A stretch of 19,570 nt of DNA from Glomus cerebriforme (Eukaryota > Glomeromycota > Glomeromycetes > Glomerales > Glomeraceae), in contig QKYT01000483.1 of the NCBI GenBank assembly GCA_003550305.1, positions 63,401-82,970 of the forward strand, written 5' to 3'. The translations under genes were made by a program, and so were the position numbers. Shown in pieces: positions 8,346 through 17,326 of the stretch. The notes below the pieces were generated by a model that had not been told where the DNA came from, did not search any database, and saw only the letters and a program-made list of their open reading frames with translations. Positions within the stretch are counted from its first letter, which is position 1; every line of letters begins with the position of its first letter.

Positions 8346-10046
8346 TTAATCACTTTCTTTTATAAAATCAAGAATTTGAATATATAAATCACTATAATTT
8401 AAAACTTGAATATTATTTAATTCAAATTCCTCCACCTCATTTTTCAAAGAAAACAAGTTTTCACTCGTTTCAGAAAAAGTTCTCACAATAGCCAAATATT
8501 CAACTCTTTTCTTTTTCATAATATATTCTTTTATGTAAGGCAAAATATCATCAATTTTTCCTTGTATCTTATTACAAATCAGTAATTTCTTAATAAAAGA
8601 ATTTTGAGAATTTTTTAAAAATACCACAAGATCACTCGGATTAATTGTAAGTTTCAAATTTAAATATTCTAATTTAAAAGGAAGAATTTGTCCTAAATTT
8701 AATAATATGATTGAGCTAAGTTCAATAATATTTATTTGATTATAGTAATTAAGAACATCAATAGAAAGATAATTAAGATTTTGTTGAATATTTTTAATTA
8801 AATTGAATACCGAATAAATATTCAGATTATCTAATCCAGAATTTAAATCCAAAAATTTAATTTTTGTACAATATTTCGTAATAATTTCAAGTAATTGTTG
8901 TTTCGATTCTTTACTTTCATTCCTTGATAATAATTCAAATCCGAAATTTTCTAAATAATCACCAGATTTTTGAAATAATAATTCTAATGATTTAATGTGT
9001 ATTACTTCATCCATAAATAAAGATTTTAATTTAAAAGGTTTATTCATATTAATAATTTGTTGAATAAAATCAGAATCTAAAGAATAACAATAATGAATAT
9101 GAATGGATTCTAAAACATTTAATTGTTCGAATACTTCTTTTAAAATATTTGTATTTTTAAAATCAACATCAAAAAATATAATTGTATTCAAAGTATTTGA
9201 ACACTTAGAATTTTTTAATGATAATAATGAATGACGCAAAGGAAAATTACTACAACCAAATAAAATTTTTTTAAGATTTTGTTGAGAATTAATTATTTGT
9301 GATAAATATATTTCAGTTAATATATTATCAGCATGATAAGCTGGAAATTGAAAGTAAAGTGATGAGATTGAATTACAATTATAATATAAAAATCTTAAAA
9401 AAGGATAATTCCTTGTCATATTTGCAAATGTTGTATCAAAATCAAGATTTAAAATTTTAATATTATTAATGAAATTTGGATTTTGTAAAATTAATTCAAA
9501 AGCATCATTAAAATAATCACAATCAAATTCTGAAAATATTTCAGCTTCAAAAGTATGTAAATTTGCTTCATTTTCAATAAAGATTTTAAATAATAATTTA
9601 AATATTAATCTTGAATTTTGAATAAAATTTAGATGAGGAAATAATAAATTTGTAATTTGTACAGGATGTTCTTGTCCTTGAATTGAAGTTCTAACAGCTG
9701 TAATCCACTTTTCAATAGAATAACCAATTTTACATGATTTTAAACATTTAATAAAACTAGGATAATTGAATAACGTATTTGTTGGAAATATATTATTATT
9801 AATTCCAATTTTGTTTAATTGTGTTTTATCTTCTTCGTTTAAATTATGTAAATAAATTTCAATAAAATGATAATTCCGAGTAGGAATTGAAAATGGATCC
9901 TCCCATAATAATGGAATCGCTAAACGACACCATAATCTGTTAACTAAAATGCATGAGTGTAATGTCTGGTAATCCCGATGAAAATATTGTATGATTTCGT
10001 TTATTAATTCGGGTAAATTTCCCGCAAATAATTTTGAGCATATCAT
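8346..10046 (-). CDS. F-box protein with LRR-like C-terminal region
   Basis: A single uninterrupted frame of 566 aa. The start is taken at MICSK (10046) rather than 24 codons upstream, because the divergent paralogue starts MACSK at the same place and the two share sequence immediately upstream. Residues about 8-50 (NLPELINEIIQYF ... LHSCILVNRLWCRLAIPLLW) form an F-box-type motif, which binds Skp1 and brings substrates to an SCF ubiquitin ligase. The remaining 500 residues are rich in Leu, Ile and Asn, with irregular leucine-spaced segments (ILNLDFDTTF, LNTIIFFDVDF, LESIHIHYCYSL, IKFLDLNSGL). These fit a degenerate LRR solenoid that would recognise the target. This family is hugely expanded in Rhizophagus. 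No introns are needed. The gene faces its paralogue at 11031 across 984 bp. The substrate is unknown. Confidence 0.9.
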   Translation of the reverse strand: MICSKLFAGNLPELINEIIQYFHRDYQTLHSCILVNRLWCRLAIPLLWEDPFSIPTRNYHFIEIYLHNLNEEDKTQLNKIGINNNIFPTNTLFNYPSFIKCLKSCKIGYSIEKWITAVRTSIQGQEHPVQITNLLFPHLNFIQNSRLIFKLLFKIFIENEANLHTFEAEIFSEFDCDYFNDAFELILQNPNFINNIKILNLDFDTTFANMTRNYPFLRFLYYNCNSISSLYFQFPAYHADNILTEIYLSQIINSQQNLKKILFGCSNFPLRHSLLSLKNSKCSNTLNTIIFFDVDFKNTNILKEVFEQLNVLESIHIHYCYSLDSDFIQQIINMNKPFKLKSLFMDEVIHIKSLELLFQKSGDYLENFGFELLSRNESKESKQQLLEIITKYCTKIKFLDLNSGLDNLNIYSVFNLIKNIQQNLNYLSIDVLNYYNQINIIELSSIILLNLGQILPFKLEYLNLKLTINPSDLVVFLKNSQNSFIKKLLICNKIQGKIDDILPYIKEYIMKKKRVEYLAIVRTFSETSENLFSLKNEVEEFELNNIQVLNYSDLYIQILDFIKESD

Positions 10047-11030
10047 ATTGCAAACGAGGAGAGAAATAAGGGGATACCGAAAGAAAACATAAAATATAGC
10101 AAAATTACAGTATATCATAATTTCGGGCCGGTAAATTCCGTTTGTTGCACAATTTATTGTCGATCAATTATATATGTTTGATAAAATATTAAATATTTTG
10201 GCGTTAAAAATGGCGTATTTTTTTATTAGTTTTTTTTTTTTTAGCTCAATTCAGATATTTGGCTGCACTAGCCTTTATAACTTTGGCTGATCTAAGAAAA
10301 GTCAAATGTGAACATCAAAATAAAAGGTTTTTTGTGGCTTGCTAACTCTTAAATTTGTGTCATCAAATAATAGGCTTTTTGGCAAAATTGGTTACCAAAA
10401 AAAAAATTATTAAAAAAAATATTATAATTATATTTAACTGTTTTCTATTTTCTGTTTATTTTTATTATGGTATTACTTCAATATTTCATGTGGATTATCC
10501 ATCCATCGTAAAAATATATGTCTATATATTAATTGATTTGAACTTGTAAGTTGCGTGGTTAGTGATATTCCTATTTGGATACAAGTATATAGTTGCGCCA
10601 CAGCCAATCATTGTAATCAGAATTTTTTTTTCTATTGTTGTTGATCGTTCGATAGTTGAGTAACATACGGCAAATATCTCCTGATCGCTTAATTTATATT
10701 CCTGAATTTTTAACCGTGTTCCAATTAAGGCAAAGCTCCTTTGCTTATATAAAAATAAATTATCTATGATTTATATTGGAGGATTTTTAAAGTAGACGAC
10801 AAAATCGATATCCTAAAATTAAATATGCTTTTTTTTTTACAATTAAATTACCGGACTATACATTTACTATGCATCTTATTAGGGCCGGAATTGCATAATT
10901 CTGGCTGGAACGATCAAAAAAGGAATGATCTGTATGACTAATCAGCGTGAACGTAACTATTTAATTTACCATATTTTTGATTTTTGCATAATTTATCCTT
11001 AAACCTTTCTTCTCTCTTTCGCTTACAAAT
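10047..11030. promoter_or_regulatory. shared intergenic region of two divergent F-box genes
   Basis: It holds the upstream regions of both genes. Just before each ATG the two are alike: TTTCTCTCCTCGTTTGCAAT on the minus side and TTCTCTCTTTCGCTTACAAAT on the plus side, each preceded by TTTTGC(A)TA(A/T)TTTAT-type sequence. Farther out, each side carries a GGGCCGG motif beside AATT (about 10124-10140 for the minus gene, 10882-10905 for the plus gene). No consensus TATA box is certain. Short open frames inside (such as 10355-10549) are low-complexity. Confidence 0.6.
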
Positions 11031-12692
11031 ATGGCTTGTTCAAAAATATTTTTAGGAAATTTACCTGAATTGTTAAACGAAATCATGCCATATTTTCAGA
11101 ATGACTTTTCAACATTACATTCATGTGTTTTAGTTAATAAATTATGGTGTCGTTTAGCAATTCCATTATTATGGGAAGCCCCATTTTCATTGAAAATTCC
11201 TAAAAATTATCACTATATCGAAATTTTCTTACATAATTTAAACGAAGAAGATAAAACACAATTAAATAAAATTGGAATTAATAAAAATATATTTCCAACA
11301 AGTACGTTATTCAATTATCCTGGTTTTATTAAATGTTTAAAAATGGTTGAAATTGCTTATTCTATTGAAAAGTGGATTGAAATCGTTAGAAATTCAGCAA
11401 CTCAAGAACAAGAACAATATTCTAGTTAGTCTATACAATCACAAATTAAAATTTTTAAAATTTTTAACCAAATTAAAAAATTAATTTATAAACCATTATT
11501 TAAAGCATTTATTGAAAATGGAGCAAATTTACATACATTTGATGCTAAAGTAATTATTCCTGATGATTATATTGATGCTTTTGAATTAATTTTACAAAAT
11601 CCAAAATTCATTTGTGATATCAGAAATTTAAGGCTAGAACATCATTGTTTTTTAAAATTTTTATACCCAAATTGCAGCTCAATTTCATCCCTTGAATTTT
11701 ATTTTTCATTTATTCCTGTTTATAAATATACATTAATAGAAAAACATTTATCACAATTAATTAGTTCTCAACAAAATCTTAAAACGATTTTATTAGGTAT
11801 TAATTATAAATTTCCTTTGAATAATTTATTATTATCAATAAAAGATTCTAATTGTTCAAATACTTTAAACACAATTATATTTTACTTTGATACATTTGAT
11901 ACTACAGTTAATTTAAAAGAAGTATTTGAACAATTAAATGTTTTAGTATCTGTTCACATCCTTAGTTGCGATTTAAATCATGATTTTATTCAACAAATTA
12001 ATACTTTTACTAAACCATTTAAATTGAAATCTTTATTTATGAATGAATTAATACACATTGAATCATTACAATTGTTGTTACAAAAATCTGGTGATTATTT
12101 AGAGAATTTCGGATTGGGATATGATAATTTAACAAGTAGTAATGAATTTAAACAACAAGTATTTGAACTAGTTATAAAATATTGTAGAAATATTAAATTT
12201 TTGGATTTATATACTGAGTTGGATAAACAAAATATTTATTCAATATTTAATGTAATTAAAAATGTTCAACAAAATCTTAATTATCTTTCTTTTTATCTTC
12301 TTGATTGTCAAGTAGATAATATTATTGAACTTAGTTCAATCATATTATTAAATTTAGGACAAATTCTTCCTTTTAAATTAGAATATTTAAATTTGCAACT
12401 TATGATTAATTCAAGTGATCTTGAGAAATTTTTAAAGAATTCTGAAAATACTTTTATTAAAAAATTAATGATCTACTATCGAATAGAAGAACAAAGTGAA
12501 GATATTTTGTCCTATATAAAGAAATATATTATGAAAACGAAAAGAGTTGAATATTTGGCTATTTTAAGTGATGTTACCGATTTATTTTCTTTAACGGATG
12601 AAGTGAAAGAATTTGAATCATTTAATATTCAAGTTCAAAAATATGACGATTTATATATTAAATTTTATAATTTTTTGAAAGAAAATTATTAA
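11031..12692 (+). CDS. F-box/LRR-like protein, interrupted by in-frame TAG or carrying an 81-nt intron
   Basis: Paralogue of the gene at 8346-10046: MACSKIFLGNLPELLNEI, LHSCVLVNKLWCRLAIPLLW and LHNLNEEDKTQLNKIGIN match nearly residue for residue. The frame runs 553 codons before the terminal TAA, with a single TAG at 11427-11429 after EQEQYSS. Both sides lie in the same frame and no frameshift is present. The TAG lies inside GTTAGT (11425-11430). Joining that donor to AAAG at 11502-11505 removes 81 nt (27 codons) in frame and gives 526 aa. The removed part, however, encodes a peptide (LIYKPLFK) that is exonic in the paralogue. Without splicing, translation stops after 132 residues, leaving an F-box with no LRR region. 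The copy also lacks about 12 residues present in the paralogue near 11650. Either a young pseudogene or a gene rescued by a new intron. Confidence 0.75.
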
Positions 12693-13570
12693 TCATTTAT
12701 TTTTTAAAATATTATAATCAACTATATGTAGGAAAATTTATATAAACAAATGTTATTTTGCCTGTTTAAGTAGTAGAAGGGGGTTACATGAAAGTACTTC
12801 CTTAATTATATAAAAACGTAAGTATATGCCTAGTTTATACTTGATTGTAAAATATTAGTAATATTATTGTGGATTATGTCGTATATTAACAGTATATTAT
12901 GTATCTTATAAATTTTATATTAAAATAAAGAACAATCAATCGTTATTCTCTTTATAAAATATCAATGATTCTTAGTTTTTTTAACGTGAAACTTCTCTTC
13001 TAATTTTTTTTTTTTTTTTGATACAATTGATGGTAATAAGATTTATTAAATGCAAAACTATAACTCTAAGTATAATATTTAAATTTTATTTTAAAAAAAT
13101 TTTATCATAAAATTATGAGAATTGATCTCACCCTCACCAAGTTTATACTGAATATTCTTACTACTTTATTTTAGAGCTTCTGTTTAGTACAATGCATACA
13201 ACTTAGTCCCAACCACTAAATTTGATAAAATTTAAATCATTACTAATTATTTAAAAAAAATATAAAATATAAAATATAAAATAAAACCATAGAATGATAA
13301 AGCAATTCAAGCTTAATAACACTATGTTTTTAGATTTTCTGTAAAATGAATTTTGATCAATTTAAAGTTACTAATAAACTGAATATTTTGCCCTACATAT
13401 AATACACGTGATCAACAGTTGCATCATTGATTGGCTGATTTTCAAGAAAAAGACACAAACTACAAGTCCTTAATATTTAAACTTATGTTAAGTGTTTTTA
13501 TTGTGTGCTAAATCATTGTATTATTTTGGGATTGTTATCCTTTCACGTGAAAGGTTACTTAATCTTTATT
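12693..13570. other. intergenic stretch with a 16-bp palindrome
   Basis: No open frame is supported. The stretch contains A/T runs, a (TATAAAA)-like triplet near 13260-13283, and the perfect 16-bp palindrome CCTTTCACGTGAAAGG (13539-13554) centred on the E-box core CACGTG. The palindrome lies next to the broken 3' end of the gag remnant. No right-hand LTR is found here. Confidence 0.5.
12924..12929 (+). terminator. AATAAA polyadenylation signal
   Basis: AATAAA occurs 232 nt past the stop codon of the right F-box gene. The position is plausible, but in A/T-rich DNA the motif alone is weak evidence. Confidence 0.3.
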
Positions 13571-14973
13571 TCATGATTTTTGAAAATATCCTGATTGTGC
13601 TTCTACTTTCTTAGTCAATTTTTCAACACGAGTTACCAAAGTAGAAACAATCTTTACTAATTCTGATGTTTCAGTTTGTGACATTGCAGCAATCATAATT
13701 AACAGTCTTGATCTTTTCTTTTCTTAATGTTAATTCACAAGCATGGGCTTTATTAATTACTCCTTGTAACATTTGATCTCTGAAGGACTTAACCATAATG
13801 TATAATTCTGGTAGTAGCCCAAGATGAACTTTCGCGCTTGAATGTGTCCAGATAAGTGAATGCTCCATCATTAATTCATTGATATAACTCTTGTATTGCT
13901 GAAGCATATTGGTCTACTGATTCTCCTAGTTGTTGTTATCATTTGTCAAGTTCAGTAGCCCATAACTCGACTAAAGCTGGAGTTCAGAATCTTTGTTTAA
14001 AAATATGTTCAAATGTGTTATTGTTCTGTGTCCCATCTCAGGCGTTAATGGGATTTCCAGCCACTGTTTGATACCATACGGTGTAAAAGGTCAGAATCTG
14101 AGCTGCTTGATTTCTGCGATTTTGTAATGCATTGTTATTGTGATGGCTACATTGCATTAAGAGCATTCATGGCATTATTTACATTTGTCCAATTGTTTCC
14201 TCCTGCTCTCAGGGTATTAGTTAAGTTATTCAGTGTATTAACAAGTATGTTTGGATTAAATCCTCCAGCTCCTGCCATGGCTGCCATAATGGGCTCTTCT
14301 GGTTCGTCAAATAATAAATCTAAATGTAAGTCTTTATCAGCAAATAATAATCCTAGTGGTTCATCTTCAAATAGTAAGTTTAAGTATAAATTATCATTGG
14401 TGAATAAAAGTCCTAATTGTTCAGGTTGAAAGAGATCTTTGAGATGTAGGTCCTCATCGGTGAATAAAAGCCCTGATGTTAATAGTCCCCAGTTTAATAG
14501 CTAGGTTGTGGAGTAATAGATGAAAATTATCAGGAAGATTAAAACTATTTGAAGAGTTGTCTGAAACAGGCTTCGCTTATTTGATATAATTCATCAAAAG
14601 GATCATTAACAAAGTCGTTAGTTAATATGAAGAGTTATAAACTTCTTGACATAAATCGGTATAGGGTCTTGGCTCAGCAGAATATTGGTTACTGAAAGTA
14701 ATTAAATAAATGGCTTTCCACACTTCAGTGATGACTGTTGAATTATCAAGATTCTCAAGAACTTGTTGAGTATATCTAGTATAGGTAAGCTGGATTTTCA
14801 GTTGAAAACCAGTTCCAAAAGTGATCAAATTGGGATGTATTAGGGTTCAGCAGGTTGCAACAAGGGTAAGAATAATCACGATGGTAAAAAGTAAATTGTT
14901 CTGTATTAACTATTTGGTTATACCACCAGGTGTATACATGGTTTTGCTCAAAGAATAGATCGTAATTTATCAT
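13571..14973 (-). pseudogene. Ty3/gypsy-like retrotransposon gag remnant
   Basis: Read on the minus strand. MINYDLFFEQNHVYTWWYNQ opens at 14973. A frameshift between 14776 and 14828 continues into VLENLDNSTVITEVWKAIYL and YTDLCQEVYNSSY. After stops come acidic LLF repeats (14301-14477), then EEPIMAAMAGAGGFNPNILV and the Asn-rich NNLTNTLRAGGNNWTNVNN. The capsid-like part (FKQRF, ALVELWATELDK, QQLGESVDQYASAIQELYQ, GLLPELYIMVKSF, KAHACELTLRK) matches the Retrotrans_gag pattern. A coiled tail, TSELVKIVSTLVTRVEKLTK, ends at a TGA (13571). I count at least eight stops or frameshifts. No zinc knuckle, protease or reverse transcriptase follows, so this is a truncated, dead element. It lies directly behind its primer-binding site and LTR. 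Confidence 0.8.
14301..14477 (-). repeat. three ~20-codon tandem repeats inside gag
   Basis: Units of 57, 60 and 60 bp encode, on the minus strand, GLLFTDEDLHLKDLFQPEQL, GLLFTNDNLYLNLLFEDEPL and GLLFADKDLHLDLLFDEPEE. The pattern is Leu-Leu-Phe followed by acidic residues and a second LLF/DLF. The reading frame is preserved across all three units. Confidence 0.8.
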
Positions 14974-14992
14974 AAAAATCTGGAAGGGTTGT

Positions 14993-15010
14993 TCCTTATA
15001 AGGAGCACCA
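14993..15010 (-). other. candidate primer-binding site of the LTR element
   Basis: TGGTGCTCCTTATAAGGA on the minus strand begins with TGG, complementary to a tRNA CCA end, three bases inside the LTR edge (...GTAACA, ATT, TGG). The sequence contains a 12-bp palindrome, TCCTTATAAGGA. I cannot name the priming tRNA from memory. Confidence 0.55.
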
Positions 15011-15013
15011 AAT

Positions 15014-15652
15014 TGTTACTATTGATTTTCGTATTACTATGAGGTGATAACAGAAATAAAATACAAGGTTGGTAACATGATAGATAGTGAAATAGAATAC
15101 TATAGGATAGTTAATATCAATGTATAACACCATGTAATAATAAATATATCAATAAATAAAGTGTATATATAAAATAGAACAGAATTCAATAAAATCAAAC
15201 AATAAAATTAAAAATGTATAAATTGGGCAAGGATCAATACGTTTATTATATAATCAAAAGAAATACAATGAAATAATACTACTCTTTCAGTGCTTTGTAT
15301 TATCAGTTTATTCCTAAGACTATCTAAAAACCCTCTGTCTCTTCTCTCCTTCTTTACCCTCCCAACCTTCCCTTTATATAATGCTCAAAATCCTGGTCCA
15401 ATTCGTCCTCTGGGCGATTCGTCCTTTGGACTTTTAGCCACAAGTGTCCAGGGTACGATTCATCCTTTGGGCGATTCGTTAATGGATGATTCATCTATCC
15501 TAAGCCACAAGCCACCGATTCCCGCTATACCAAATAAACTATATAAAATAAACTATATACTAAAAATAAAAGTAAACTAAAAAAAATAAATAAAAATAAA
15601 TTAAAATAAATTAAACTAATAAAATAAACTCTATAAAAGAAATTTTGTCACA
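15014..15652 (-). mobile_element. 5' LTR of a Ty3/gypsy-like element, 639 bp
   Basis: On the minus strand it begins TGTGACA (15652) and ends GTAACA (15014), the expected TG..CA edges with near-inverted termini. The primer-binding site and gag follow directly. TATATAAAGG (15380-15371) is a good TATA box. Upstream of it, in the presumed U3, are three or more copies of a GGACGAATCGCCCA-type motif (15401-15478), which look like enhancer repeats. The matching 3' LTR is not in the window, so the direct-repeat test of an LTR cannot be made here and the borders rest on termini and context. The + frame at 15290-15580 is a shadow. Confidence 0.7.
15371..15380 (-). promoter_or_regulatory. LTR TATA box
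   Basis: TATATAAAGG on the minus strand, followed by a purine-rich G/A stretch. It sits about 270 bp inside the 5' edge of the LTR, with repeated elements just upstream, as in a retrotransposon promoter. Confidence 0.55.
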
Positions 15653-16031
15653 CTTACACTGTCAAACCTTTTCAGTATACATCCATATAATGAAAGGCTT
15701 TTTATTTTTTATATCTACCCTACTCCAACAACTTCCCATTCTTTAACATAAATACTAACTCAAAAAAACCCACCCATTCATTTTTACAGCTCTCAATAGA
15801 TAAGTATAGATTCTGAGAATCAGTCTTAATCATTTTGTTTGACAACAGTGTAAAGGCATTATATATTGTACTATATTATAGACTTAAAGTCCTAACAAAT
15901 AAAATGCATATATCACCGCAATAAATCTTGAGTAAATTTGATGTTAGCCAAAATTTTAATTTAAATTTTGACTTTTTTTGATCAGATCTAATCTGGATCC
16001 AATCTGATAAATTATGATATGATTGCCAGAC
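15653..16031. other. A/T-rich spacer with AGATC/GATCT palindromes
   Basis: No gene was recognised. At 15978-16012 lies TGATCAGATCTAATCTGG followed by a further AATCTGAT, resembling, in inverted order, the sequence at 16470-16500 beyond the neighbouring tandem array. Confidence 0.45.
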
Positions 16032-16500
16032 GTTTATTAATATTTCTTTTTATATTTTTTTTAATAGGTTTCAGTTCGGGCAATAAAATGAGTAAGTTTT
16101 GCAACATATGTTGTGAAACTTCTTTTTTCTTTAATATTTTTTAATTACTGTAGAAATATTTTATTAACGTTTCTTTTATTTTTTCTTAATAAGTTTCAGT
16201 TCGGGGTAACAAAATGGATAAGTTTCACAATAAAATATTGTGAAACTTCTTTTTCTTTTAATTTTTTAATTAGAAACGTTTATTACCATTTCTTTTATTT
16301 TTTTTAATAGATTTCAGCTCAATTTGGTAGGTTTCGCAACTTTAGTTGTGAAACTTTTTTTTCTTTTGTAGATTTTGAGTTTAGGGTAAGTTTCACAATG
16401 TGAGATTTAGTTTATTATATATGATATTCAGAAATGTTTACTAATATTTCTTTTTTTTTTGTAGATTTTTCAGATTAATCTGAATCTGATCAGATTTGTT
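16032..16500. repeat. tandem repeat array (3-4 units) with a hairpin in each unit
   Basis: Units start at about 16032, 16159, 16278 and 16436 (spacing 127, 119 and 158 bp). Each has GTTTATTAAYRTTTCTTTT, a T-tract ending AATAG or AATAA, TTTCAGTTCGGG-like sequence, then a hairpin. The stems are GTTTTGCAAC/GTTGTGAAAC (16094-16121), GTTTCACAAT/ATTGTGAAAC (16220-16248) and GTTTCGCAAC/GTTGTGAAAC (16331-16354). A fourth, reduced version occurs at 16387-16403. The T-tract plus AG, and GTAAGT at the stem base of some units, look like splice sites, but no coding exon is seen. The + frame at 16113-16307 is a by-product. Confidence 0.8.
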
Positions 16501-16672
16501 GTATTTAAAATAGAGATAAAATTATAAAATAGAATATTAAAGAACATATAATTAATATAATATATATAAATTATAATAAAGATCAAATGCTTAAAATGCA
16601 TTTTTAAATCATTAAACCAATGCTTAAATTAAATATATTTAAAAATGTGTTTTATTTTAAGGGTAAATCTAG

Positions 16673-17038
16673 ATCTAGCATGGGGGTGAGACATTTATAC
16701 ATCGCCGGGAATTTTCCTAATTCGGTAATTCCGGCCGAAATTAAGAAAATTTCCATTTTAGGAAGTCTCGTGTAACCTAAATTTCGATTTTGAAGAGAAA
16801 CAAAATTGCCTTTTTTGGGTTGTGTAACGTTATCCAAGTGCCCAAAATAGAAATTCTGGCCAGAATTAAAATTTTCGGCCAAAATTAAGGGATGTGACGC
16901 TTAACATGTGACAAATAGGATTTCACATCTCGAAAAAATTTTAAGTCCCTAGAATAAATAGTAAAAATGAAAGTCGGAGGTGTGACACGGGGTGACAAAT
17001 TGGAGGCGATGAATAATGATGTCGCACCCCTGCGAGAT
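16673..17038. mobile_element. small inverted-repeat element (MITE-like), ~366 bp
   Basis: The ends are inverted copies over about 34 bp. The left end (16673-16706) begins ATCTAGCATGGGGGTG and ends CATCGCC. The complement of the right end (17005-17038) begins ATCTCGCAGGGGTGCG and ends CATCGCC. Inside are GGCC-centred palindromes (16727-16742 and the perfect AATTCTGGCCAGAATT at 16852-16867). No transposase is encoded; the minus frame at 16652-16882 simply reads through the repeat. I could not settle a target duplication, so the superfamily is unassigned. Confidence 0.65.
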
Positions 17039-17258
17039 ATACATTTGAAACATATAAAATTTGATGGTTTCTATAATTCTATTGCTCTATACTAGGACTC
17101 CAAAATATAAAATACTGTATATAAAAAGGTAGGTCAGAGTTTGCGTATAATTAACCAAAAAAAATCATGTAAATCTTTCCTTTTTTGGACAATTCTAATA
17201 ATGTCAGCCAGAAATTTATTATTTATTTTTAGTAACTGACCGACATTACCGTAATTCC

Positions 17259-17326
17259 GGCCCTGAAAAAATGCGTACAAAATTTTTTTGGTTGGACCTG
17301 ACCTCTGTACGCATATTTCGGGGTCC
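17259..17326. repeat. fold-back sequence around ATGCGTACA
   Basis: ATGCGTACA (17271-17279) and its complement TGTACGCAT (17306-17314) pair perfectly around a 26-nt loop. The flanks continue as similar but imperfect arms (GGCCCTGAAAAA and GGACCCCGAAAT when read inwards). Confidence 0.6.

Noticed and set aside
10355..10549. 64-codon + strand frame between the F-box genes
   Set aside because: It is low-complexity Ile/Lys/Phe and lies in the divergent promoter region, with no homologue recognised.
14127..14429. 100-codon + strand frame rich in Ser/Asn
   Set aside because: It is antisense to the gag remnant, whose minus-strand frames carry recognisable gag motifs and repeats.
15290..15580. 96-codon + strand frame
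   Set aside because: It lies inside the LTR and reads through its U3 repeats. No domain and no support.
16113..16307. 64-codon + strand frame
   Set aside because: It is Phe/Leu-rich because of T-tracts in the tandem array.
16032..16500. CRISPR-like appearance of the repeat array
   Set aside because: Units of about 120 bp are diverged along their whole length, with no short identical repeats separated by unique spacers, and the genome is eukaryotic.
16652..16882. 76-codon minus-strand frame
   Set aside because: It crosses the inverted-repeat element and its terminal repeat, with no family resemblance.
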